From Aradus depressus (taxonomy: Eukaryota; Arthropoda; Insecta; Hemiptera; Aradidae), in assembly GCA_963662175.1 (NCBI GenBank), contig OY759221.1, positions 21,253,027 to 21,317,026 on the forward strand: DNA of 64,000 nucleotides, written 5' to 3'. Shown in pieces: positions 29,766 to 40,500 of this stretch. Position 1 is the stretch's first letter; every line of letters starts with the position of its first letter. The notes below the pieces were generated by a model. It had not been told where the DNA came from and made no database searches. It saw only the letters and a program-made list of their open reading frames with translations. The position numbers and the translations under genes are program-made.

Positions 29766-30100
29766 GTACGTCCAAAAGTTCGATGCGGTGTTTTCAACGG
29801 AATTTCATATTTTCTGATCTCCTGATTTCAAAAATAAAATAAAAAAAATATAAGTCTAGATGTGTATGTCTGTGGACAAGATAACTCTCAATAGAATGAT
29901 CAACACCATATTGTATAATTGTGTCCAAAACACTCTAAGAACGACACCTATTGATTTTCTGTCAAAACAGTCAAAGGAAAAGGGGGATTAGAGACTTAAC
30001 ACAAAAACTGTATTATCTGCTATTGTAATGAATGTATCGAAATGAAATTTTATTTTTCTGCACACACATCTATTAATTTGTTTGATAAATCGGTCTAAGG
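29766..30100 (+). repeat. Repeat A, left of the antisense LINE
   Basis: gttcgatgcggtgttttcaacggaatttcat through aatgaatgtatcgaaatg. The LINE that follows interrupts repeat A, which resumes at 31090 (aacactgccgaagttattaatcg). Confidence 0.8.
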
Positions 30101-31096
30101 GAAAGAAGGATTAGAGAAGAGGCCTGAAGATCCTTAGCCGCCCACACTAGCCTTCTCCACCGCGATCTGTCGTGCGCCACCGGTCGCCAGTTCACCACGT
30201 GGTGTTCCACAGCATCCTTCTTCACCAGGTCAGCCCACCTCAGCCTTGGTCTTCCTCGTGATCTGGCTCCTTGGACCTGAGCGTCCATGATGCGTCCTAT
30301 GGCTGTCTGCTGTCCGCTTCTCACCACATGTCCAGCCCATCTTAAGCGCCCTGATTTCATATCTGCAACTACGGTCGGGTGTTGCCAGAAGATGTCCCTC
30401 AGCTCCCTGTTGGTTCTGATCCTCCACTCTTGGGTTTCTCTACCCTTGACCGGACCTGCTATTTTCCTCAGCACTTTATTTTCAAACGTCTGGAAACGTT
30501 TCTCCAGATGTGAGGTCAGGGTCCAGGTTTCACACCCATAGATCAGAACGGGCTTTACCATGGAGCTGTAGATCCTATACTTCAAGTTCCTTGACAAGGC
30601 TCTGGACCGTAGCAGCTTGATGACAGAGAAATACGCTCTTTGGGCCTGCAGAAGTCTTCTGTCCACCTCCTCCAGCATCGAATTGATGCTAGTTACCGTG
30701 GACCCGAGATACCTGAAGTTCCCAACTCTTGGGAAGGAGAAGGTCCCAACATTTAATTCCTGCTCCAGATGAATATTCTTACTGACTATAAGTTAGTCGC
30801 TCTTGTCGCCATTAACTTCCAGCCCTACTCTGCAGCTGTGCTTAAGTAGTTTGCCCGCCTTACTTTTAACTTCTTCTGGGCTGTTTCCTAAGAAGGCCAC
30901 GTCACCCGCATATGCCAGGACTTTCTCCGGCTATCTGGGTGCCTTCCTCGTTCCTCATCACCTGCCTTATCACTCGCTCAAGGGCCAGGTTGAACAGGAG
31001 AGGGGAGAGGCAGTCATCTTGCTTGAGGCCACTCATAACATCGAAGGGCTCCGAAAGTTCTCCTTGGACCATAACTCTGCTTATTACCATAAACAC
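30100..31096 (-). mobile_element. 5'-truncated LINE, minus strand
   Basis: About 1 kb of minus-strand LINE coding from the RT palm to the C-terminal domain, inserted in repeat A. GC content is clearly higher than the flanks. No poly(A) is evident. Confidence 0.85.
30115..31096 (-). pseudogene. LINE ORF2: RT palm to C-terminal domain
   Basis: From 31096 down: GELSEPFDVMSGLKQDDCLS followed by PLLFNLALE (RT block with GLKQ and LSP.LF). A frameshift near 30920 leads to AYAGDVAFLG, the catalytic YxDD box with its first D changed to G. Next come EVKSKAGKLLKHSCRVGLEV, an in-frame stop in NGDKSD-stop-LIVSKN, then a long open frame (30678 to about 30115) with YGCETWTLTSHLEKRFQTFE, GRLRWAGHVVRSG and RSRGRPRLRWADLVKKDAVE. 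The frameshift, stop and lost aspartate exclude RT activity. Same domain layout as 49.8 and 51.9 kb. Confidence 0.9.
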
Positions 31097-31418
31097 TGCC
31101 GAAGTTATTAATCGTCGACCTAAAGGTGATACCTCATCAGCGACATTTTTCCGAAAATCGTTTTTTTTTTTTTACAAAAAAAAAACTCTATTGATCTAGT
31201 GAGAGCTCATACACGACATAAAACGAAAAAAAACATGAAATACGGTTTGAAGAAACGTACCTTGCAAAAGAAATGGGAATGAAATTCTGGTGAAACCTCG
31301 TAGCTCCGTCAAGTACGTTAATTATTTACTTGGATTTGCAAACTAGCTTAAAAACAATTCTTGGCATGCATATACATCTCACTTAATACAAATATCGAAA
31401 AAATTGAGGTTTTCTATA
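31097..31418. other. No gene; repeat A scrap
   Basis: Contains a short hairpin (gattttcggaaa-like / poly-T/poly-A at 31158-31190) and AT-rich sequence only. Confidence 0.45.
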
Positions 31419-31697
31419 GGTTAGGTTAGGTTTTATGACTCATGCCCGGGCTTTAACTACGAGGTCATATCGCCTACTACCAGAGCGCTCTTTCGTCACT
31501 CTGGTGGACATGAGCCCGACTCTACTCTGGGAGTCCTAAATTTTGCCTACCCTAAATTTTTAATTCATCTAGGTTAGGGGTCTTTAACGAGTACCTGACA
31601 TCGTACAGGCTCGGGACCATCGCTTAACGTCCCATCCGAAGGACGACGTGCTTAAGTTTATTTTACCTCCCAGATAAAATAAACTAAGGGCCTCGGT
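31419..31697 (-). mobile_element. SINE-A, truncated at the end of the tRNA head
   Basis: Tail (TTAGG)2 at the low end; stops at gggcctcggtc with no tRNA head. Flanked by a short repeat tctata (31413-31418, and 31697-31702 overlapping the end). The copy at 41.9 kb stops at the same base. Confidence 0.9.
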
Positions 31698-31789
31698 CTA
31701 TAGAGAATATTTTTTTAATCAGTTTTTTGTCTCTCCTGTAAAGTTGGCTTTTTGTACATATGAGGTATCACGTTTAGACCGACGAAATG

Positions 31790-32000
31790 CATCCACATAA
31801 ATTTGAATGTGAGAATTCATAAGCCACTATGTAACTCAAAGTTGAGTTTTAGTTCAAACGGTCGATAGGCTTTAGAAGGAAAAGGAAAACGTAATTGATT
31901 AATTCTTATTAGAGAAGTAAGGACATAGGGATGTTGAAAACAGGAAATTATTGTGAAAACAACTATTTTTCTACCGATTACATAACTTCCCCTATACTTT
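31790..32000 (+). repeat. Repeat A fragment
   Basis: aatgtgagaattcataagccactatgtaa, ggtcgataggctttag, then the complementary-end block ctaccgattacataacttcccctatac. Confidence 0.7.
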
Positions 32001-32405
32001 TTATAGCTGAGGGAGTTACAAGAAATTTGTAGAAGTGGCTATAAATTATTGAGTTGATAAGTAAACTTACACCATTATATTAGATGGCTAAGTACCGTTC
32101 AAAGTTATGTTCTTGTACATAAATATATGAATTGTGTATGTAATATACAATAACAAAATAAGATAAAAAAACAGGGAGAAACAGGAGCAATAAACATTTT
32201 ATGTAGGTTGCCTGCAGTTTACAGCCTGCCCGGCAGTGAGTGTACAGACGTGCTCTACATAACTCCAAGAGGGCTTCCAACTTCACTATAACTATTATTA
32301 TTATTTATTTATTTTCTGATTTATAACAAAACAAAGTTTGCATAGTTCATCCGTTTCTGCCAGTTAATTTGGTATCACTTCATCGTTCATTAGGTAACTG
32401 TCAAA

Positions 32406-33260
32406 GTGTCCCTAGAGACACATCACGTCCTGGTATTAAGAGTTGAAATGGCTCAAAGCCTCCATCCGCCAAAACTACTTCCTAGGTTCCTTCCTCTTCG
32501 GAAGAACCCTACTATCTTTAGCAAATGTTCCAATTTAAGTCCTCTGTCCACCAAAGACACACCAGATCCCGTCAGGACATCTTCATCCCCTCCCATTGCT
32601 CCTCTGCCTTCCATAACTCCATCCTTGTCCAAGCCTCCTCTCTCTACAACTCTCTGCCTCCCCACGTCCGTCACTTTCCTTCCGTGGCTTCCTTCAGATC
32701 GTCTCTGTTCCAATTTAAGTATTCCTTTCACGGAAAACACACCAGATCCCGTCAGGACCTCTTCATCCCCTCCCATCGCTCCTCTACCTTCCACAACTCG
32801 TTCCTTGTCCAGGCCTCCTCTCTCTACAACTCCCTGCCTCCCCAAGTCCGTCACTCTCCTTCCGTGGCTTCCTTCAAGTCCTCTCTGTTCCAATTCCTCT
32901 TCGATATACAATCCTCTCCCTCCGATTATCCTTTCATTCCCCTTCCTTTGTATTTTCCTACATTTACCCTCTATTCTTACTATCTCCGTATTTAGTTTAT
33001 TTAATCACCTCATCTTAGTATTACATCTGTTTCTCTTGAATCAATATTATTTCAAACTGTCTGGGCTTCCTCCCCTCTCTTAAATTATTAAGGAATTGCC
33101 TTTTCATCTTTGTACTATATATTTATTTTCTATTTAGTTAAGGTGTTTATTTAAATTTTTTTTAAAATCTATTTATTAGTATATTTATAACTCTATATAA
33201 TTCTATATCGAACTCCTTGCTGTAAGATAATTCTTTATAAGTAATAAAGTTATTCATTCA
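32406..33260 (+). mobile_element. LINE 3' end with internal duplication
   Basis: GC- and C-rich coding-like block (32406-32995), then a long AT-rich 3' UTR ending aataaagttattcattcaa. The 5' edge is approximate; no TSD confirmed. Confidence 0.6.
32525..32995 (+). pseudogene. LINE C-terminus with in-frame 60-residue duplication
   Basis: An open frame of 156 codons. Residues 1-60 and 61-120 are two copies of one 180-bp unit: FQFKSSVHQRHTRSRQDIF against FQFKYSFHGKHTRSRQDLF, each ending LVQASSLYNSLPP..VRH.PSVASF. The HNSFLVQAS.LYNSLP..VR..PS...FKS.L motif is a common distal end of insect LINE ORF2. The duplicated unit preserves frame. The other long frames on both strands here are shadows. Confidence 0.65.
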
Positions 33261-33512
33261 ACAGATATTTAATTTAAATGTTTCTTTCTTTTTAATTTTC
33301 ATGTATTTATTCTGTGGACCTCGGTCATAGAATAAAACTTCTTTTAATTTCATTTCAAATCGTAGCGAGTCAAAGCCAGAAGAGGGTTCTGATTGTGTCT
33401 AACATAGAGACAAGTTCGACTAAGTATTAAACAATATCTCCCACTTCGGATCATCAAATTTTGCTTAAGTGTTCATTAGACTGCCCTACCCACAAGTATT
33501 TTATTAGTTAGT
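33261..33512. other. No gene recognised
   Basis: Unassigned AT-rich sequence. Confidence 0.4.
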
Positions 33513-33662
33513 TATTATGACTCATTCCCGGGCTTTACTACGAGGTCATATCGCCTACTATCAGAGCGCTCTTTCGTCACTCTGGTTGACATGAGCCCGA
33601 ATCTACTATGGGAGTTTTAAATTTTGCCTGTAGACCCTAAATTTTTAATCATCTAGGGTAGG
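33513..33662 (-). mobile_element. SINE-A, 3' half
   Basis: ttatgactcattcccgggctttactacgaggtcata to aatcatctagggtagg. Truncated at the same central point as other half copies. No TTAGG repeats left. Confidence 0.82.
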
Positions 33663-34141
33663 TTAAGTATACCATTTTATCACATATCCTATTACCATGT
33701 TATGGTTTTACTGAGATAATTATTATTATCTTCAGTATAGTTAATTAGAATATTAAACCAGTGGAATATTAATTTAGAAACACATGATTCATTGAAGCCG
33801 CATTTTGAATTAATTAATTCGAAGAAACCGGATTATGTAACAAGATTTTCTGGAAACCTCAGAAATGTTCAGTATAGAAGTTCCAACTTGAAATATGATA
33901 TTCGAAGCTAAGCAGAGAATAATATCAATTAAATTTGGATGTATATATAATAATACATCCGTAATAATAACAATAGGTAATACATCTCTCACGATGGACG
34001 GGTTGGTGCCCGCGCGGTGTCCAAAAGACGTCTGTGATTCTGACAATGTACACCTCAACGCAAATTAACAAGTACAGATAAACTTTTATTGCGCTAAAGA
34101 ATATTATATATACTTTTACATTCCATAAAGAAAAATAAGAA
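33663..34141. other. No gene recognised
   Basis: AT-rich; begins with a possible LINE tail (ttatggttttactgagataattattatta). The 82-codon minus-strand frame at 33810-34058 is unrecognised. Confidence 0.4.
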
Positions 34142-34440
34142 TTAGAAAATAGAAATAGTGAATATGAAATGCAACATTAAGAAAAAAATAATAAAGTCCA
34201 GGATTCTGCTGCAGGTTCCTTCCATTACCTGCTTCGATTCCATTATGGCAGACCCGAAGCAGTAAAATCTTCTGCTTTCTAGTGCCCCGCACTGGCTTAG
34301 AATATGAACCGGAGTCTCATTTTTGTCTCCACATTTCCTGCACAGAGGGCTTCTAGCGATGCCCGTATTGTGTAAGTGTTTGTTCATATGACAGTGTACT
34401 GTGATCAGCCCTGTCATAGCTTTTAGATCCATTCTGCTAG
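34142..34440 (-). pseudogene. LINE ORF2 C-terminal zinc-knuckle fragment
   Basis: From 34432 down: MDLKAMTGLITVHCHMNKHL, then CRKCGDKNETPVHILSQC (C..C....ET..H....C) and ALESRRFYCFGSAI. This is the distal end of R1/jockey-like LINE proteins, where the LTGH..LN.HL block precedes the knuckle. The frame is open but truncated upstream, and the last 25 residues are AT-driven. Domain-paralogous to 54.4-54.9 kb. Confidence 0.82.
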
Positions 34441-34459
34441 GCTTATCTTTACAAAAAAT

Positions 34460-34543
34460 TTAACGAGTACCAGACATCGTACAGGCTCGGGACCATCCCT
34501 TAACGTCCCATCAGAAGGACTGCGGGCTTAAGTTAATTTTACC
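34460..34543 (-). mobile_element. SINE-A, internal fragment
   Basis: taacgagtaccagacatcgtacaggctcgggaccat to gggcttaagttaattttacc. Neither head nor tail remains. Confidence 0.8.
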
Positions 34544-34599
34544 TTCATGACTTTTATTGATGAGGCGAACAAGAAGAAAAGTTATTTTTACTTGGCTAA

Positions 34600-35218
34600 C
34601 TATATGAAGGGGAAGTCGTCTATTGAGCCCCCATCCAAAAACACCCCTTTCCTTTCAGTCGATATCGCTGAAATTTAACAGGTTATTTCTTCATTGAGTT
34701 TTGACTTTAAATATGAAATTTTATGTCGATACATTAATTCCAATGCTCTTATCTCTTTCTATGTGGACGGTTAGCTAACGCTTATGGAAAATTTGATGAG
34801 AGGAAGCAGACTATATCGTTCAATACTCACACAAACAGTCTCTGTTTGATACAATTAGGGAGCTCGCTTCGCATTGATAGTTACCTAATGAACGGTGAGC
34901 TAATTCAAAGTGTAGTTATAACAGATAGAAGCTTGTGGACTATGCAAATATAGTTTTGTTATAAATCAGAAAATAAATAATAATGTTTGAAGTGAAGTTA
35001 AATGTGAGATAGCTGACTGACATTGGCGCTTTTGAAACCTCATACTAAATTTCATGTCGGTACATTCATTACTATGGTAGTTATTAGAGATTTTGAGTCG
35101 AACCCTTCCTGTGAACCCCCTCGTCCTTATGGCCGATTTAGCTGAACATCTGTATTGTCATGAGATTTTGAATCTACATATAATTTTATGTTGAAATATT
35201 CATTCTATCAGCAGTAAA
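34600..35218 (-). repeat. Repeat A, inverted
   Basis: Several minus-strand phrases: ctttcagtcgatatcgctgaaat, gtcgatacattaattccaat (34725-34745), gtcggtacattcattac (35055), ggccgatttagctgaa, attctatcagcagtaaacg. Confidence 0.75.
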
Positions 35219-35795
35219 CGCGTTCACAAATAATTGTTCACGGATGAACAGAATTTTTACTTGGCCAACTAAAATCAAAAATATTCTTAATGAAAATAAA
35301 TACATATTTTTGTTTAGATAGAAATTAAAAAAAAAAAAAATTATAATAAAAATACATTACACATATTACAATATAATTTTATTCTCTAATTTAATATTTA
35401 TTTATTATTAGATTTAATTTATTAATGGAATTTTAATTTTGAAAAAAAATCTGAAATATTGCCGTCCTTAATTCGGCAATCCTTAACTCATGCCGCCCAG
35501 GACATACACGCGTTCACAAATAATTGTTCACGGATGAACAGAATTTTTACTTGACCAACTAAAATCAAAAATATTCTTAATGAAAAAAATACATATTTTT
35601 ATTCAAATAGACATTAAAAAAATATATATATATAATAAAAAATACATTACACATAATACAATATAATTTTATTCTCTAATTTAATATTTATTTATTATTA
35701 GAGTTAATTTATTAATGGAATTTTAATTTAAAAAAAAAAAAATTGAAATATTGCCGTCCTTAATTTGGCAATTGTTAACTCCGCCCAGGACATGT
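35219..35795. repeat. Tandem duplication, about 290-bp unit x2
   Basis: cgcgttcacaaataattgttc starts at 35219 and 35509. Both units run through aaaatattcttaatgaaaa, attttattctctaatttaat and attgccgtccttaattNgg to gcccaggacat. They differ mainly in A-run and AT-run lengths. Non-coding. Confidence 0.92.
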
Positions 35796-35859
35796 CCCTT
35801 GAGAGCCTATTGTAAATCAGTCTCTGATTATAGTCGTTTACTGTTTATAGTATATTATG

Positions 35860-36410
35860 ATATCATATGTGAATTCAAAACCCCATAAGGACAACAGTTA
35901 TTATTTTTCAGCGGAATCGGCAGAAAGGAAGGAGGAGGGGCCCAACTCATAAACCCCAATAACTGCCGATATATTGATGGTATCGGTGTTGATTTTTTCC
36001 GCCATTTCTTCCAGATTTTTAGACAATATTTCAAAAATATATATTCTAATAATTTTTTTTTGAAAAAAGAAGACACCTCTGGAAGAAATGGCGGAAAAAA
36101 TCAACATTTAAACATCCCAGAGAAGTTTAAGAAGTAGGTACATTGCATCGGTATGAAATTTCATATTTGAAAACCTGTCAAATTTCAGCATTATCGTCCA
36201 AAGGAAGGGAGGAGGAATTCAAAAACCTTAATAATTGCCGATCTAATGAATTTATTGACACAAAATCTAGTATGAGGATTTAGGAGCCTATATGTAAGTC
36301 AACTATTGAATACTAGCTCAAACGGTCGGCTGGTTTTGAAGGGGACGGAAAAAGTTATTTTTTAACTCTGGGGAAGTACATTGGTGATTCACCGAAGATT
36401 TTTCTTTCTC
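35860..36410 (+). repeat. Repeat A, interrupted by a foldback
   Basis: aaaccccataaggacaacag, ttttcagcggaatcggcag, aactgccgata (35962), then the foldback insertion (about 35985-36138), then gcatcggtatgaaatttcatattt and a further unit anchored at 36235. Confidence 0.82.
35985..36138. mobile_element. Small foldback element, copy 1
   Basis: Arms gttgattttttccgccattt/tcttccaga (35992-36019) and their inverse complement (36076-36104). The tail acatcccagagaagtttaag (36112-36131) equals the complement of 45591-45610, so this is the same family as the palindromic insertion at 45.6 kb. Confidence 0.75.
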
Positions 36411-36860
36411 TTTTCTTTTCTTTTCTTTTTCCTCAGAAATACAAAGTGTAGGTGAAGTTACGTAAAATTTGCTGACGTAATTTTTCAGATGTTAACCTTT
36501 CTCTGCAACTGGGATGTTAGTTATTTCTGTTAAATATCCCCTCCATGTTGGCTACCTGGTCTGGTGTCAGTTAAAGTTGTAAACTAAGTTATCTAGGTGG
36601 CAGTGGGAGTGCAAGAAGACTGATGGATAGTTAACAGCTAGTTTGAAGTTGGACAACACTATTAGTGTTGCTAACTTTGCCAAAGGACATGAGGCATGTT
36701 TATGATTGAGTCAGGCCAATCTGGGAGTTGCTTGACAGTTTCCAACTTCTGCTTTAGACGATTAACAAAATGTATAAGTGCAGAAAGTTTACCGACTTAT
36801 GATTTAGAGCAAATCTGCCAGATAGATCATGTAAGTTTTCGCTCTCCCTCGAAAAATAAT
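36411..36860. other. No gene recognised
   Basis: A CT-run (ttttctttctcttttctttt) and then about 400 bases with more even base use (gttggacaacactattagtg) that match no family here. Possible low-copy sequence. Confidence 0.45.
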
Positions 36861-37250
36861 ACACCTGTCTGAAAATCAATATAGTTGACTTGGGAACTCC
36901 TCTTATTAAATTTTGTGTCGTTTCATTAATTACCCCCTCCTCTGATCCTCCCCTCCCCTTCGGTTGATTCCGCTGAAAAATAATAGTTTTTGTCCTTATG
37001 GGGTTTAAATTTATATATAAAGTTTCATGTCAATACATTTATCACATCGGCAGTTATTGAGATTTTTCAGTTAAGCCCCCCTCTGGTCCCCTCCTAGCCT
37101 TCAGCTGATTCCCCTGAAAATCAATAGGTGTCCGAAGAGGACTTTGAATTTATATATGAAATTTCGAGTTAATACATTCATTACAACGGTAGTTATTAGA
37201 GTTTTTGTGTTGAGCTCTCTTTCCCTTTAGCGGATTTGGCTGAAAATCAA
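36861..37250 (-). repeat. Repeat A, inverted, about 140-bp period
   Basis: Anchors cacatcggcagttattgagat (37041) and acaacggtagttattagagt (37181) are 140 bases apart. Flanked by ctgaaaatcaataggtgtc and ctgaaaatcaataggtaag. Confidence 0.85.
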
Positions 37251-37579
37251 TAGGTAAGATTAGGTTTTATGACTCATGCCCAGGCTTTAACTATGAGGTC
37301 ATATCGCCTACTACCAGAGCGCTCTTTCGATACTCTGGTGGACATGAGTCCGAAATTTTGCCTAACCTGAATTTTTATTCACCTAGGGTAGGGGACTTTA
37401 ACGAGTACCTAACATCGTAGAGACGCGGAACCATTGCTTAACGTCCCATCCGAATGACGGCGTGCTTAAGTTTATTTTATCTCCCAGATAAAATAAACTA
37501 AAGGCCTCAGTCGGGTTTCGAACCCACGATCTTGAGCTCAGAAGGCAAGCAAGCATACCACTGAGCTACCGGCGCCCTC
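37251..37579 (-). mobile_element. SINE-A, near full length
   Basis: Tail taggtaagattagg, head complete (accactgagctaccggcgccc), 'A' subtype B-box. It sits inside repeat A. No clean TSD found by eye. Confidence 0.92.
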
Positions 37580-37830
37580 CAAAATTATATATATGAATCC
37601 AAAATCCCACAAAGACGATATCCATAAATTTTCAGCAAACGATGGGAAGTGGGGGACCAGAGGATCTTTAATAACTAACTTATGTAACGAAAGTATCAAC
37701 ATAAAATTTAGTGATAGTACAGAAGCCACCTAATAATTTTCAACAAAATCTGAAATTTAGTTTCCAGAGAGTGAGTTGATCAAATTCTCGATGGGGAAGT
37801 ACATTGTCAGTGATTTACTGATTTTTTTTT
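37580..37830 (+). repeat. Repeat A fragment
   Basis: atatgaatccaaaatcccacaaagacgat, ataaaatttagtgatag, tggggaagtacattgtcagtgattta. Confidence 0.75.
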
Positions 37831-38029
37831 CCCATTTTAAAGAGAATAAAGAATGGGCCATTAATTTTAAAGTTTCTATCCTATTAAGAAAGTTAAAAGG
37901 GCCCTGTCTTAAAATTAATTGTGGGCTCTATCATCATATTCATAAAATACGAGTAAGTTCCCGAATTAAATCATAATCCTAGATCTCTTTTATTAGATTG
38001 GTTAACGTGATAAACCCCATTTTCCTTTT

Positions 38030-38480
38030 TTACTTCCTCAGCTATACGAAGTATAGGGGAAGTTATGTAATCGGTTAGAAATTTGATGCGAAATTTCCAA
38101 CGAAATTTTATGTTTTTCGACATCCCAATTATGAAAAAAAATAATAATAATAAAATGCTGCCAATTTGTGTGTGTGAGCACGAAAAAAACTCGATAGTAT
38201 TCGTGTATTGAGTCGAAATTTTATATATGTATCCAGAAGCCTCTAAGAATGACAAATATTAATTTGAAACCAAATCGGCCATAGAAAACAAAGTTAGGGT
38301 GAAGCTTAGCACACAAAGTCTAATAACTGCCGTTGTAATGAATGTAATGACACAAATTTTCATGTAAATTCAAAGCCCTATAAAGACGAACTTATCAATT
38401 TTTCACAAAATCGGTCTAAGAAGAGGGTGGGGGGGGGCGGGGCAGAGAAGGAAATCTACTCAAATACCTTAAAACTGCCG
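38030..38480 (+). repeat. Repeat A with intact 5' hairpin
   Basis: The end hairpin is clearest here: cttcctcag ctatac gaa gtatag gggaag (38034-38063), then ttatgtaatcggttagaaat, cgaaattttatg, two units anchored at 38326 and 38469 (143 bases apart) and a G-rich run. Confidence 0.88.
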
Positions 38481-38489
38481 ATGTAATAA

Positions 38490-38690
38490 ATGAGTAGTGA
38501 CTCAGATGGGAGACAGGTATATCATATCTGTCCCCATCCATGAAATTTTAAATTGTTAAAAATGAATTTATTAAAACATTATAATTATGGTACTACCTGA
38601 TGATGAGGGCAACCTCGAAAGCCGGCTAGCAAATATAAATGAAATCTTTGATCTGGTCAGACTATATTTTGTTTTACAACATGTGAGATG
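38490..38690 (+). repeat. Hammerhead-bearing repeat, copy of the 10-kb family
   Basis: gtagtgactcagatggNagacagg, ctgtccccatccatgaaattttaaattgtta, then the hammerhead-like core, gtcagactatattttg. Same order as one palindrome arm at 10.05-10.26 kb, so a single arm exists as an independent unit. Confidence 0.82.
38591..38632 (+). ncRNA. Hammerhead-ribozyme-like motif
   Basis: CTGATGA (38597-38603), an extra T, GAGG GCAA CCTC stem II, GAAA, AGCCGGCT, A. The core is intact; stem I is essentially absent in this copy. Confidence 0.45.
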
Positions 38691-38935
38691 CAATGAATGT
38701 ATCGACACACAATTTAGTACGTGAATTCAGAAGCCACTATGTAAGTAAAGTATCGAGTTTTAGCCAATGGTCGATTGGCTTTGGAAGGAGAGCGAAAACG
38801 CAAACGATCAATTCATGTTGGGGAAGTACATAGCCGGTGATTAATTTTTGTAAACAGGGGGTTGGAAAACATGAAATGCCGGTAATAACTCTTAATTTCT
38901 GACCGATTACCGAGTTATTCTGAGCCGCCCTGCAG
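38691..38935 (+). repeat. Repeat A fragment
   Basis: aatgaatgtatcgacacacaatttagtacgtg, agccactatgtaagtaaag, ggtcgattggctttggaagg, ttggggaagtacatagccggtgatt. Confidence 0.85.
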
Positions 38936-39315
38936 ATAGGCATGGGCGATAGTCGATAGGACCCTACTATCGATAGTATGATACTATCTGCTGAAAATTA
39001 TCGACAGTATCGACACTTGGAAAGAATATTAACTCATTATTTAAATTTCAAAAACAATAATTGTACATTAAGGCATATAATTTCAAGGCTCCTTATTCTT
39101 TTGAATACGGAATACCTCAAAAAAATTGAATTTCGCCGGAGCTTCCTAATTCTTGGACAAGCACATGATAGTGAAACGGAGAAAAAAAAATAAAGGGAAA
39201 CTAAATAATAATACAGAATATAATATAAAAAAAAATATATTATAAGAGAAAATATTCAATAACGCAAAATAAAGAATAAACCTTGTTAATCAAAATAAAA
39301 TTAAAAATTAAAGTG

Positions 39316-39524
39316 CATGGTGGCCGTGCGGGCTAGAGCGTAGGGCTTTGGTCGCATGGTCTCACCATGGTTTGCGGGTTCGAATCCCGTCCGGGAGTGA
39401 GTTTTATTTCGTAGATAGAACTCCCTCCCGGGGCCATGGATGTCTTAAATAATTATACATAACACATTGACATGGCTAATATGCACCGTTCATAAAGCCA
39501 AAAAGAAAAAAAAAAAAAAAAAAA
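39316..39524 (+). mobile_element. SINE-B (class II tRNA-derived), copy 2
   Basis: Head ggccgtgcgggctagagcg, perfect B-box GGTTCGAATCC (39377-39387), variable-arm hairpin atgg tctca ccat, tail atggctaatatgc (39472-39484) and cataaagcca (39491-39500), then poly(A). Flanked by aattaaagtg (39306-39315) and aattgaagtg (39525-39534), a 9/10 TSD. Confidence 0.93.
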
Positions 39525-40169
39525 AATTGAAGTGAGTTTAAAAATACATTTTTATCAAATATGTCAAAAAGATTGGGTAAATAATTTAAAACAAAAAATA
39601 TATATTGTTTAAAAATAATCACTAAAGGTAATATAATGAAAAATATAATAGACTACGGACTACCTACATTGAAAGTAATTCCGTAATAAACATTGTTCAA
39701 ATATCTAATATGTACTAATTAAAATTGAAAATATTAACGTGAGCTCACGCTGAAAATAAAAATTAAATTATATATGTAGGTATTTATTTGATGGCAATCA
39801 CAGTGTGGTGAAAATAATCAAATTAAAATACAAAAAAAAAAAAAATGATGATCTTTGAAGGATGATGGAACCCGAAGAACGGTGAGATCCGAAGAACGAA
39901 GATAATGCTGAACGGGGACACTGGCAGATAGCAAGTCCAAAAAAGAAGTACGAGAAGTTCAAAATAAGAAGGAGGGCCATAATAAAATACTGCAATAAAA
40001 AATAACAACTTATAATATGTCAACTCTCGGGCAACTGAAGCATGGGACTGAGTCACGACAGAGAGACGGATTAGCAGTGTGTTTACGTATGAACGTTGTT
40101 GACTAAAGAATAATCAAAAACAATCAATTATGTACAAAATGCCATTAGATTCAACAATTTTTATTTCAA

Positions 40170-40500
40170 TCAACTTTTATAAAACAATATCAAACAATTA
40201 ATTACCAACTGATGAAAAATACTTTTGTAAAACTTTATGGAACAGTAGGCAGCTTCTGCAGTGGATTGTTTGGTCTTAGATGCCGGTTTATAAGTTTCTT
40301 GGTGGCGTCTCAAGAGGTGATCCCTTAAATTGGATGTGTTGGAACTAGTTTTTTTATAAAACTTTGCACAAAGTACATTTAGCACTTTTCCCATCATCCT
40401 GTTTGATAAAAAACTTCCACACGTCCAATTTTGGCGGATTACTGAAATGAACACGCTACGCTTCACATTTCCAATTTCAAAGTCCAACACACCAACTCGA
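40170..40500 (-). pseudogene. BED zinc-finger exon of a hAT-type element, frameshifted
   Basis: Minus strand: WKFFIKQDDGKSAKCTLC in one frame, then after a frameshift at the A-run near 40350 KKTSSNTSNLRDHLLRRHQE in the next. Together they show the BED DNA-binding finger pattern (W.FF ... C..C ... SNL..HL..RH) found at the N-terminus of hAT transposases and domesticated relatives. No downstream transposase domain is seen. Confidence 0.72.

Noticed and set aside
30803..31199. Plus-strand frames over the 30-31 kb region
   Set aside because: Shadows of the minus-strand LINE RT.
32406..33083. 225-codon open frame as a host gene
   Set aside because: Proline/leucine/serine-rich translation of C-rich DNA in the wrong frame; the LINE-like frame starts at 32525.
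38041..38056. loxP-like recombinase site (ctatacgaagtatag)
   Set aside because: The resemblance covers only part of one arm; copies across the window show it is the repeat A end hairpin.
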